DNA of 5,751 bases from Verrucomicrobiota bacterium (GCA_023429545.1 JAEYUU010000130.1:1-5751); one strand, 5' to 3'. Shown: positions 1 through 5,751, counted from the stretch's first letter. Program-made: numbers and translations. Notes: generated by a model not told the origin, from the letters alone.

Positions 1-449
1 TCCCCGGGCTGGCTTGGTGGAGTTTTGTCTTCCACACGTCGCATCTCCCACCAGCACTGGCCGCGATGATTGTGCTCATGATCCACCACAAAGCCAGCCT
101 GTTGCATCACCGGCCCGATCCAGCCCATGCAATGATCGCAGTAGTCACGGTATTGCACGAGCTTGTTCCGGATGAGAAACCCCTTTGAGGGACACGCGTG
201 CATGTCGATGCGGAGCACATCCTCATGCGCGGTCATGGCATAACCTGCGGCCTCTTCATCCAGCGTGTGATGCCAGTACTTTTTCATCCCTTCGATGCCG
301 CCGGACACAATCGTAGTTGCAGCGTGCTGCTGGGAGTCTTTCGCGATGGCTTCCTCCCAGTAGTGGCGCACCAGGGCATGCCCGCCCTCCTTTTCCAACC
401 AGCCAAAGGTCCACTCGTAGTGGCCGCAGAAGTCGTATGCGCCAATCAT
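1..449 (-). CDS. Cys/His-rich protein A of unknown function (C-terminus beyond window)
   Basis: About 149 N-terminal residues are visible and the frame is still open at the left edge. The ATG at 449-447 overlaps the TGA of the preceding gene as ATGA and has a GGAGG four bases upstream, which fixes the start. Visible landmarks are DF (residues 6-7), YW (30-31), GGI (50-52), YW (58-59), C86-P87, then C104-D-H106-C107, AGF (118-120) and C132. There is no signal peptide or membrane segment, so it is probably cytoplasmic. Every landmark has a counterpart in the upstream gene product with nearly identical spacing, so the two are paralogues. The four conserved Cys and one His could bind a metal or do thiol chemistry. 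A distant link to the L-2-amino-thiazoline-4-carboxylic acid hydrolase-like family is suggested from memory of a similar CP...C...G...C layout, but is weak. The position downstream of an aldolase gene suggests an accessory role in the same pathway. Function unknown. Confidence 0.8.
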   Translation of the reverse strand, partial: MIGAYDFCGHYEWTFGWLEKEGGHALVRHYWEEAIAKDSQQHAATTIVSGGIEGMKKYWHHTLDEEAAGYAMTAHEDVLRIDMHACPSKGFLIRNKLVQYRDYCDHCMGWIGPVMQQAGFVVDHEHNHRGQCWWEMRRVEDKTPPSQPG

Positions 450-952
450 ACGGCCTCCAGAATGTCCTCCAGCTTCTGGGGTTCCGCGCCAGCCTCGCGC
501 TTCAGGAAGCGCTGGGTGCAGCTCCCATTGCCGCCAGTGAGCCGCACCGTGTATCCGGCAGGCGCTGCCATGGCCTCGCTTACAAAGTAGCAGTGCTGGC
601 AGAGGCAGGGGACCATCGGGCGATGGTTGTCGCGCAAATGCTTGATGAGCGGGCACACCTTCACCTCCAGCCGTACTTCATCGCGGGATTCGCTCACCTC
701 CACGACCGCGCCGGGCTCCGCTTTGAAAAAATCCCGCCAATGCCGCGCAATGGCACTCATCCCGCCCGCCTGCCACCGCTCCGTCACTGGGGCGTGGTAT
801 TGCGCGCCGAGCTCCGTCCAGTAGCGTCGCAGACCTTCCATGCCGAGCCTTCGCAGCACGAATTGAAACGTGGCATTGATGGCAAAGTAGAAATCCGCCG
901 CGCCCACCGGCTTGGTGTCGGTGTAGGGCAGCGAGGTTTCAGTGGCGGGCAT
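446..952 (-). CDS. Cys/His-rich protein B of unknown function, paralogue of protein A
   Basis: 168 residues. The start chosen is the ATG at 952-950, 34 bp after the aldolase stop. An upstream in-frame ATG at 1057 would overlap the aldolase by 71 bp and add an Arg-rich, non-homologous leader, so it was rejected. The start has no Shine-Dalgarno, so coupling to the aldolase is plausible. Landmarks are DF (20-21), TF (28-29), YW (44-45), GGM (63-65), HW (71-72), C100-P101, C116, C118-Q-H120-C121-Y, AGY (132-134) and C145. The pattern CP-x16-CxHC-x23-C matches protein A, where the last gap is 24. No signal peptide or membrane helix is seen; the protein looks small, soluble and mixed alpha/beta. 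The C-terminal block (CP, C..CY, AG, late C, RF) loosely recalls the L-2-amino-thiazoline-4-carboxylic acid hydrolase-like family, which is a low-confidence comparison. The pair may form a heterodimer or divide two steps; this is inference. The true function is not known to me. Confidence 0.85.
   Translation of the reverse strand: MPATETSLPYTDTKPVGAADFYFAINATFQFVLRRLGMEGLRRYWTELGAQYHAPVTERWQAGGMSAIARHWRDFFKAEPGAVVEVSESRDEVRLEVKVCPLIKHLRDNHRPMVPCLCQHCYFVSEAMAAPAGYTVRLTGGNGSCTQRFLKREAGAEPQKLEDILEAV
454..458 (-). promoter_or_regulatory. Shine-Dalgarno GGAGG for protein A
   Basis: On the minus strand GGAGG is followed by four bases and the ATG at 449. It lies inside the last codons of the upstream gene, as expected for translational coupling. 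It is the only convincing Shine-Dalgarno site at any start in the window. Because it is coding sequence, chance occurrence is possible. Confidence 0.55.
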
Positions 953-986
953 GAGTGGGATACGAAGGCGGACGCGCAACCTTGCG

Positions 987-1802
987 TTACGGGACAACTG
1001 CGGCAGGTCCGGCTGCGCTGCCTGCCGAACCGAGCAAAGCGTCGAGGTCCCTGCCACACTGGCCGAGGTGGCTCATGACCGAGGCAAAATCGCTGCCGTA
1101 GTTCAGAAACTGGCAGCCCATTTCTACGGCGATACGCGCGTCCTCAGCGGTACCCACAGGGAAGCCCCAGGGCTTGCCGTGCTTCCTGCATGCGGCAGCC
1201 ATGCGTTCGATGGCGGGCCGCAGCACGGGATCCTGGATGGACGGCTGGCAGCCCAACCGCAGCGAGAGGTCGCCTGGTCCCATGAAAACAAGGTCCACCC
1301 CTGGCACGGCAGCAATCTCATCGACGTTGTCGAGCGTCTCCGGCGATTCGATCTGCACGATGAGCGCGGTTTCGGTATTCGCCTTCTGGATGTAGTCCGG
1401 GTCGCGGTTCACCCAAAAGTCTGCATCCACGCCTGCGCCATCCAGGCCGCGGTCACCCAGGGGCGGATACTTCGTTGCCATCACCAACTGCCTGGCACGC
1501 TCCGCGCGGTTCACCATGGGAATCATCAACGCCGTGGCCCCGTCCTCAAGCAGGCGGGAGAGCTGCGCGCGCTCCAGCGTGGGCGGACGCCATACGCAGT
1601 CGATGTCCGCTGCCCGATGCTGAAGAATCATCGCTTCAATCTGGCGCGGGTCCCACGCGCGATGCTCCGCGCACACCCACACCGCATCAAAGCCGGCGTG
1701 CTTCGCGAGGTGCGGGTAGAAGGGGATGAAATTGCCTGTGGAGCAGACGCGGGCGACACCACCGGAGCGGATCTTGGCGAGAATCAGAGAGCGGCGAAAC
1801 AT
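987..1802 (-). CDS. HpcH/HpaI family aldolase (2-keto-3-deoxy acid aldolase-like)
   Basis: 271 residues, the usual length for class II, divalent-metal-dependent HpcH/HpaI pyruvate aldolases. These cleave 4-hydroxy-2-keto acids to pyruvate plus an aldehyde, in aromatic acid or sugar-acid catabolism. By comparison with E. coli HpaI, the EH motif gives H47, WRPP gives the substrate Arg R72, and VQIES gives Q150 and metal ligand E152. GPGDLS (175-180) gives metal ligand D178. Family signatures such as IPMVN (94-98) and YPPLGDRG (112-119) are present. The usual Asp three residues before the His (D-x-x-H) is Cys here (C44). The ATG at 1802 begins MFRRSLI; the 27 codons upstream do not look like family sequence and lie in the divergent region. 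This is the first gene of a minus-strand operon with proteins B and A, and it is divergent from the symporter. The substrate is unknown: 2-keto-3-deoxy-rhamnonate/fuconate-type compounds fit the neighbourhood but are inference. Confidence 0.93.
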   Translation of the reverse strand: MFRRSLILAKIRSGGVARVCSTGNFIPFYPHLAKHAGFDAVWVCAEHRAWDPRQIEAMILQHRAADIDCVWRPPTLERAQLSRLLEDGATALMIPMVNRAERARQLVMATKYPPLGDRGLDGAGVDADFWVNRDPDYIQKANTETALIVQIESPETLDNVDEIAAVPGVDLVFMGPGDLSLRLGCQPSIQDPVLRPAIERMAAACRKHGKPWGFPVGTAEDARIAVEMGCQFLNYGSDFASVMSHLGQCGRDLDALLGSAGSAAGPAAVVP

Positions 1803-1892
1803 GGCGCGACTCTGCGAGGCATCGCCGCGGGTGCAATGGGAATCGGGACAAACATTTTCCGTGGAAGCGCAAGGTCGAGCCAACGCTTGCGT
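1803..1892. promoter_or_regulatory. Divergent control region between aldolase and symporter genes
   Basis: These 90 bp separate two divergent starts and must hold the promoters of both transcripts unless promoters lie inside genes. For the aldolase direction a weak sigma70-like candidate is TTGGCT (1883-1878), an 18-bp spacer and GAAAAT (1859-1854); each hexamer matches consensus at four of six positions. No convincing promoter was found toward the symporter. Two short palindromes with 4-bp arms lie here. TTCCGTGGAA (1857-1866) overlaps the candidate -10, and ACGCTTGCGT (1883-1892) abuts the candidate -35 and the symporter start codon. Arms this short can arise by chance. No regulator gene is present in the window. 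Confidence 0.4.
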
Positions 1893-3425
1893 ATGCCCTT
1901 GATGGCAAATTTTTCCTGGCTGGATTACACCATCTTCGGCGTCTATCTCGTTGCTTCGGTTGCCATCGGTCTTTTCTCGGCGCGCGGCCAGGAGACGATG
2001 AAGGATTACTTTCTCGCGGGGCAGAAGATGAATCGCTTTGTGGTGGCAATCACAATTTTTGCCGCGCTTTTCTCAGGCATCAGCTATCTCGCCGGCCCGG
2101 CGGAGGTGTATAAGAACGGGTTCGCCTTTGCCCTGATCGCGCTTTCATTTTTCATCGCCACTCCGTTCACCACTCTTTACCTGCTGCCGTTTTTTTACAA
2201 CAGCCGGTACTTCACAGCTTACCACTATTTCCAGGAGCGATTTTCACTGCCGGTTCGCCACATGGCCTCCGGATTGTTCATTTTCCGAATTCTTCTTTGG
2301 CTGGCCGCCGCAACGTATGCACCTGCACTCGCGCTGAAGCAGGTCACCGGCATGCCACTCTGGTTTACCATCTTGTGCACAGGATCAGTTACCACCATTT
2401 ATACTGTCTTCGGCGGCATGAAGGCCGTCATCTGGACTGATGTTCTGCAATTTTTCGTGCTGCTGGGCGGGCAGTTATTAATCGTCGGGCTCGCCGCATC
2501 CATGATTCCAGGAGGGCTTGCAGGTGTATGGGACACGGCAGTTGCGGACGGAAGATTCAACGTGAGTTTTTCCTTCGACCCGCGTGAGCGTGTGACTTTC
2601 TGGGGGCTGATCATTGGTGGTGCTTTTCTGAGTTTGGTGCAGATGGCCACCGACCAGGTATCCGTGCAGCGCTATCTCACGGCCGGCAGCCTGCGCGACG
2701 CGAGGCGCTCTCTATGGATCAAATTGTGGATGGTCCTGCCCGTGCTCTTTCTTTTCTATGGCACTGGCCTTGTCCTCTACGCGTTCTATAAGCAGCACGG
2801 TGATCCTATTGCCGCGGGCTTCATCGACAAGGACAAGGTGGATCAGATCCTCCCGTTTTTTGTTGTCACCCAATTGCCAGATGGATTGCCTGGTCTGCTC
2901 ATCGCCGCAATCTTTGCGGCCAGCATGTCCACCACGTCGGCAGGCATCAATTCCCTTACCTCTGCCACACTCTGCGATTTCTACCAGACGCTGTCCAGTC
3001 CGGACAAGCTGACTGAGCGTAGTCTCCTCAGACTCGCACGCTGGTACACGCTTCTTTTTGGAGTTCTCGTGACGGCCCTCGCTTTCGCCGTGGCCTCCAT
3101 GAAGGGGAATCTGGTGCAGTCTGTAAATGCCATCATCGGCCTCATTGGCGGACCCATGCTGGGGCTCTTCTTCCTCGGGATGTTTACAAAAAGAGCGAAT
3201 ACCAAGGGCGCACTGATCGGCTGCCTCGCGGGTTTTGTCGCCGTGCTTGGTCTGTATCTTCAGGAGCTTTACGTGTCCTCGCTTCCCCCCGAAGCAGCAG
3301 GCGGACAGAAGCCCTGGGTCTCTTTCCTCTGGTACACCATGATCGGCACCTTCATCACCATGGGCGTGGGCTGGCTCACCTCCTCCCGATCTGCGTCACC
3401 GTCAGCCCCCCATCAATCACCATGA
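1893..3425 (+). CDS. Sodium/solute symporter, SSS (SLC5-like) family
   Basis: 510 residues, typical for the family, which normally has about 13 transmembrane helices in a LeuT-like fold. It is an inner-membrane transporter that uses the Na+ gradient to import a small solute. TM1 starts near residue 10, followed by the family-typical MKDYFLAGQKM (36-46). Next come AALFSGISYLAGPAEVY (57-73), VFGGMKAVIWTDVLQ (172-186) and the TDQVSVQRYL loop (253-262). AASMSTTSAGINS (342-354) follows; its S346-T347 matches the Ser-Thr Na+-site pair of PutP by alignment from memory. A late GPMLGLFFLGMFTKR (420-434) completes the set. The ATG at 1893 is preferred; a second ATG at 1902 and one at 1836 are in frame, and none has a Shine-Dalgarno. 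The reading frame stays open back to 942, but that is only the antisense of the aldolase. The hydrophilic tail after about residue 496 is read across the opposing SDR gene. The substrate cannot be deduced; a sugar, sugar acid or other organic acid would suit the flanking enzymes. Confidence 0.95.
   Translation: MPLMANFSWLDYTIFGVYLVASVAIGLFSARGQETMKDYFLAGQKMNRFVVAITIFAALFSGISYLAGPAEVYKNGFAFALIALSFFIATPFTTLYLLPFFYNSRYFTAYHYFQERFSLPVRHMASGLFIFRILLWLAAATYAPALALKQVTGMPLWFTILCTGSVTTIYTVFGGMKAVIWTDVLQFFVLLGGQLLIVGLAASMIPGGLAGVWDTAVADGRFNVSFSFDPRERVTFWGLIIGGAFLSLVQMATDQVSVQRYLTAGSLRDARRSLWIKLWMVLPVLFLFYGTGLVLYAFYKQHGDPIAAGFIDKDKVDQILPFFVVTQLPDGLPGLLIAAIFAASMSTTSAGINSLTSATLCDFYQTLSSPDKLTERSLLRLARWYTLLFGVLVTALAFAVASMKGNLVQSVNAIIGLIGGPMLGLFFLGMFTKRANTKGALIGCLAGFVAVLGLYLQELYVSSLPPEAAGGQKPWVSFLWYTMIGTFITMGVGWLTSSRSASPSAPHQSP
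3376..3425. other. Convergent coding overlap of symporter and SDR genes
   Basis: The last 50 bp of the plus-strand symporter and the minus-strand SDR are the same DNA. The SDR side encodes its conserved C-terminal VIDGG region, whereas the symporter side encodes a Ser/Pro-rich tail, so the SDR sequence is probably the constrained one. There is no room for a terminator between the genes, and no hairpin followed by a T-run was seen here. Transcripts from both sides would therefore be antisense to each other at their 3' ends. Confidence 0.85.
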
Positions 3426-4134
3426 TTTCTCCGGTGATGTAGCGTGCGGCATCTGAGCAAAGGAACACCACGGCGCCAGAGCAATCCTCCGGCGCGCCCA
3501 CACGGCCCAGCAGAATCTTCTTCTCATAGTGTGCCAGCAGGTCCACGGACTGCGGCTGCATCCACACGCTGGTCAGCGGGGTGCGGATGAGCCCGGGAGC
3601 GATGCCATTCACACGAATGCCGTGGGGCGCCAGAGACACGGCCAGCGAGCGCGTGAGCATCACCAGGGCGCCTTTGCTGGAGTCGTAGGCACAGGAATCT
3701 GCCTCCGCCTGGAATCCATTGGTACTGGCTGTAATGACGATGCAGCCGGAGCGCTTCTCCTCCACCAGTCGTCGCGCAAACGCCTGTGCCAGGAAGAAGG
3801 ACGCGCGCACGTTGAGGTTCATCGTGCGGTCCCAGCGCTCGCGAGTCATCTCCAGCACCGGCAAATCAAAAAAGCTGCCCGCATTGCACACGAGGATGTC
3901 GAGCGATGGAGCGGCATCAAGGGCCTGCGTCACCAGCGACTCGCTCGCATCCTCCGCCAGCAGATCGCCCTGTACATAGGCAGAGTCCCCAGGCACCTCG
4001 CCAGGTCTTGCATCCAGTCCATGGAACACGACCTGCGCGCCCGCCTCTCTCAACGCAAGCCCTGCCGCGAGTCCAATGCCCTGCGACGATCCGGTGACCA
4101 GCGCCGAGCGCCCTTCAAGCGAGAATGCTTTCAT
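3376..4134 (-). CDS. Short-chain dehydrogenase/reductase (classical SDR)
   Basis: 252 residues, a standard length for classical SDRs, which are cytoplasmic NAD(P)-dependent oxidoreductases acting on alcohol or keto groups. All hallmarks are present: the dinucleotide-binding TGSSQGIG (14-21), the GDLL acid at D57, and CNAG (83-86). The catalytic residues N108, S137, Y150 and K154 (YDSSK), APG (179-181) with RTP, and ITGEIMVIDGG (233-243) complete the set. There is no acidic residue directly at the end of the second beta strand (VVFHGLD), so NAD versus NADP use is left open. The ATG at 4134 lies inside the amidohydrolase gene, giving a 20-bp overlap that suggests translational coupling; no Shine-Dalgarno is visible. 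It is the last gene of the minus-strand operon. A sugar or hydroxy-acid dehydrogenase role is inferred from context; FabG-like reduction is the main alternative. Confidence 0.93.
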   Translation of the reverse strand: MKAFSLEGRSALVTGSSQGIGLAAGLALREAGAQVVFHGLDARPGEVPGDSAYVQGDLLAEDASESLVTQALDAAPSLDILVCNAGSFFDLPVLEMTRERWDRTMNLNVRASFFLAQAFARRLVEEKRSGCIVITASTNGFQAEADSCAYDSSKGALVMLTRSLAVSLAPHGIRVNGIAPGLIRTPLTSVWMQPQSVDLLAHYEKKILLGRVGAPEDCSGAVVFLCSDAARYITGEIMVIDGGLTVTQIGRR

Positions 4135-5092
4135 CTTGGAGCTTGAGATAAGCGCGGGTGTTCACCCCGGCAACCCGTTGCACTAGTTCTTCGCCACACT
4201 TCTTCAGGGCGGTGACCTCCGCTTCATACGTGCTGATGAGTTTCACCACCTGGTCATTGATCTCTGCCGCGTAGCTGTAGAAGGGAGAATCGCTGCCCCA
4301 GAGGAATTTGCTGGGGTAGGCTGCCGCGAGGTCGGCAATCACCCGGGCAGGATCGGTGTAATCCGTGTCGAAGCGGCGCTCCTTCGGTGCCACATACGGA
4401 AGACCGTCCACCACTCCCTTGCAGTGGATGCAGTGCGCGGAGCAGTCGAACCATGCGTTCGGCAGGGCCTGGATGCGATCCAGGCATTCCTTGTCATAAC
4501 GGCACGAGTGCGCGGCGCAGAAGCGGATGTCCGGATTCGCCTCTGCGATATCGATGATGTCATGCGCCTGCGCCCAGATGTCGCTCTCCGCCACGCTGCT
4601 GTGGATGAGGAACGGAATGTCCCACGCGCGGGCCAGATCGAGGAAGATGCTGCCCTCGTGCGCCAGGCGTTTGATGTCCGACTGGATGATGGTGCTCTGG
4701 ATCTTGATGCCGTGGAAGCGGTATTCCTCCCGCAGCTTCTCCAACTCCCGCGCCTGCACGCCGGTGTCCCGCATGGGATCCACCATCACGAAGGGCAGAG
4801 TCCTCTTGCCCTCTTCCGGGAAGAGACGTTGGCATTCCTCCAGCAGGCGCCGATTTTCGAAGGCATAGGGCACCGTCTCCAGTGCGGTGCCGGAGCCGAA
4901 GCGCACCTCGCCCGTGCGGAAGCCCGTGACGTCCATCGCCGCATACGAGACGAAGGGAAACACGACCCAGTGCGTCACCCCGAGCGCCCCGCCTTCCTGC
5001 AGCATATCCACCATCTGCTGGGCATAGGGGAAGTCGCCATGGAGGTAGAACAGCATGTCAGCTCCGATGTGGTTGTGGCAGTCAATGATCAT
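4115..5092 (-). CDS. Amidohydrolase_2-type metal-dependent hydrolase (TIM barrel)
   Basis: 325 residues. The protein begins MIIDCHNHIG, so the HxH metal motif (H6, H8) sits at the very N-terminus, as usual. This makes the ATG at 5092 the right start; a longer frame to 5227 only adds antisense of the upstream SDR. Further active-site residues expected of the family are K130 (GIKIQS), H164 (FLIHSS), H195 (AAHSC) and D268 (LWGSDSPF). Members of this COG2159/amidohydrolase_2 group hydrolyse lactones or amides or decarboxylate ring acids, usually with one Zn or Mn. The protein has nine cysteines, including C192 and C197 flanking H195 and a DCSAHCIHC stretch giving C217, C221 and C224. No signal peptide is present, so it is probably cytoplasmic. 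It lies 43 bp after one SDR and overlaps the next by 20 bp. Between two dehydrogenases, a lactonase-like step is an attractive inference; a decarboxylase is the alternative. The substrate is unknown. Confidence 0.92.
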   Translation of the reverse strand: MIIDCHNHIGADMLFYLHGDFPYAQQMVDMLQEGGALGVTHWVVFPFVSYAAMDVTGFRTGEVRFGSGTALETVPYAFENRRLLEECQRLFPEEGKRTLPFVMVDPMRDTGVQARELEKLREEYRFHGIKIQSTIIQSDIKRLAHEGSIFLDLARAWDIPFLIHSSVAESDIWAQAHDIIDIAEANPDIRFCAAHSCRYDKECLDRIQALPNAWFDCSAHCIHCKGVVDGLPYVAPKERRFDTDYTDPARVIADLAAAYPSKFLWGSDSPFYSYAAEINDQVVKLISTYEAEVTALKKCGEELVQRVAGVNTRAYLKLQDESILA

Positions 5093-5135
5093 GGTGTGAG
5101 AATATCGTATGGTACTGGGGGGTGGAGGCAGGGGA
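5093..5135 (-). other. Short operon spacer between SDR and amidohydrolase genes
   Basis: This 43-bp gap holds no Shine-Dalgarno before the amidohydrolase start and no obvious terminator. The half nearest the start is relatively AT-rich (around 5095-5112); the rest is a G-rich tract on the plus strand. It is consistent with a co-transcribed spacer. Confidence 0.45.
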
Positions 5136-5751
5136 TTACCACGAAGTCCACCCGCCATCCACCGCGAGGTTCTGACCGGTGATGTAAGTGGAGCCATTGC
5201 CAAGAAGGAATGCGACGGAGCCAGCAATCTCGTCCGCTTGACCGACGCGACCGAGCGGCACCCTCGCCGCGAGCCGTTCTACAAACCCGGGTTGATCGCG
5301 CTGGACGACCGGATTGGGGAACGGTCCGGGAGAGATGCTGTTGCAGCGCACGCCTTGGCGCCCCCAGTGCACGGCAAAGTAGCGCGCCATCTGCTGGATG
5401 CCCGCCTTGCCCACGCCGTACTCGATGGGGTTGGGGTTCGACGGCGCCTCATACATGGATGGGTCGGGGGACACAGAGCCGTACATGCTGGAGAAGAGCA
5501 CCATGCTCCCATCGCCGTGGTCCGCCATCTGCTGCCCCACCGCGCGGGCCAGCATGAAGGTGGCCGTGAGATTGCCGTGATTCACCCGGTCGAAATCATT
5601 CACCGTGAGATCCGCCAGGCGCTTCGATGTGGAGGCGTAGGTGAGAACGGCAAGTCCATCAGGCACGCCGTGTATGGCGAAGTTTTCCGCAACGAAAGCT
5701 TCCAGCGCCGTGGTGTCCGTCACATCCAGAGACGCCGGAGTGACAGAGCCC
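5136..5751 (-). CDS. Short-chain dehydrogenase/reductase, N-terminus beyond window
   Basis: 204 C-terminal residues are visible. The glycine-rich Rossmann motif and the true start lie past the right edge; the GTG at 5723 is internal, because the frame continues upstream into SLDVTD, the usual third-strand acid of SDRs. In fragment numbering the catalytic set is N60, S88 (FSSMYG), Y111 and K115 (YGVGK), then SISPG (138-142) and YITGQNLAVDGGW (189-201). Two features are odd. The usual NNAG is replaced by TYAS (37-40). There is also a long Pro/Asp-rich segment between the catalytic Ser and Tyr (SPDPSMYEAPSNPNPIEYG). From memory, that segment resembles a subgroup of SDRs near nonulosonate or flagellin-glycan genes (PtmA-like), but the context here looks catabolic. 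It is upstream of the amidohydrolase gene in the same operon, and probably oxidises or reduces a pathway intermediate. Confidence 0.88.
   Translation of the reverse strand, partial: GSVTPASLDVTDTTALEAFVAENFAIHGVPDGLAVLTYASTSKRLADLTVNDFDRVNHGNLTATFMLARAVGQQMADHGDGSMVLFSSMYGSVSPDPSMYEAPSNPNPIEYGVGKAGIQQMARYFAVHWGRQGVRCNSISPGPFPNPVVQRDQPGFVERLAARVPLGRVGQADEIAGSVAFLLGNGSTYITGQNLAVDGGWTSW

Noticed and set aside
317..1078. Plus-strand open frame of 253 codons
   Set aside because: It lies opposite the paralogue pair, whose conserved shared motifs show that the minus strand is the coding one. Its translation is Arg/His/Pro-rich, typical of a shadow frame in GC-rich DNA.
942..1892. Plus-strand open frame of 317 codons continuous with the symporter, as if it had a large N-terminal extension
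   Set aside because: It is the antisense of the aldolase gene, has Arg/His-rich composition without domain signatures, and the symporter is full length from 1893.
3529..4146. Plus-strand open frame of 205 codons
   Set aside because: Antisense of the complete classical SDR; composition and lack of motifs indicate a shadow.
4421..4444. CxxxCxxC in the amidohydrolase as a radical-SAM cluster motif
   Set aside because: The spacing matches, but the protein has the full amidohydrolase ligand set and the motif is near residue 217, not at the start of a SAM-radical barrel.
4424..5182. Plus-strand open frame of 252 codons
   Set aside because: Antisense of the amidohydrolase, which has a complete set of metal ligands; no recognisable motif on this strand.
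5093..5227. 45-residue N-terminal extension of the amidohydrolase
   Set aside because: It overlaps the C-terminal coding region of the upstream SDR and is Pro/Ser-rich, and family members start right at the HxH strand.
5136..5723. SDR starting at the GTG at 5723 as a complete short protein
   Set aside because: The frame continues upstream with typical SDR sequence (SLDVTD), so the gene is simply cut by the window edge.

Overview
The window is compact, GC-rich bacterial chromosomal DNA carrying seven protein genes and almost no intergenic space. No RNA gene, insertion sequence, CRISPR array or long repeat was seen. The gene families, base composition and scarcity of Shine-Dalgarno sequences would fit a Verrucomicrobiota- or Planctomycetota-like heterotroph. 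That assignment is an impression, because no marker gene is present.

Layout. (A) Bases 1-1802, minus strand: an HpcH/HpaI-family aldolase (1802-987), then two small Cys/His-rich proteins (952-446, and 449 running off the left edge). The two small proteins are clear paralogues and overlap by ATGA. (B) 1803-1892: a 90-bp divergent control region. (C) 1893-3425, plus strand: a sodium/solute symporter of the SSS family. (D) 3376 to the right edge, minus strand: a partial short-chain dehydrogenase (SDR), a metal-dependent amidohydrolase and a second, complete SDR, tightly packed like an operon. The last SDR converges on the symporter, and their coding ends overlap by 50 bp.

Function. A Na+-driven importer, two SDR oxidoreductases, an amidohydrolase_2-type hydrolase and a 2-keto-acid aldolase together resemble a module for taking up and degrading a small organic substrate. 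An example is non-phosphorylative sugar or sugar-acid catabolism: oxidation to a lactone, hydrolysis, a second oxidation and retro-aldol cleavage. This is inference from families and gene order; the substrate cannot be read from the sequence, and no dehydratase or glycoside hydrolase is in view.

The most unusual element is the paralogue pair downstream of the aldolase. Both proteins keep the pattern CP-x16-CxHC-x(23-24)-C and a shared set of Trp and Gly positions, and they appear to be translationally coupled. They faintly resemble the L-2-amino-thiazoline-4-carboxylic acid hydrolase-like family, but I cannot assign a function.
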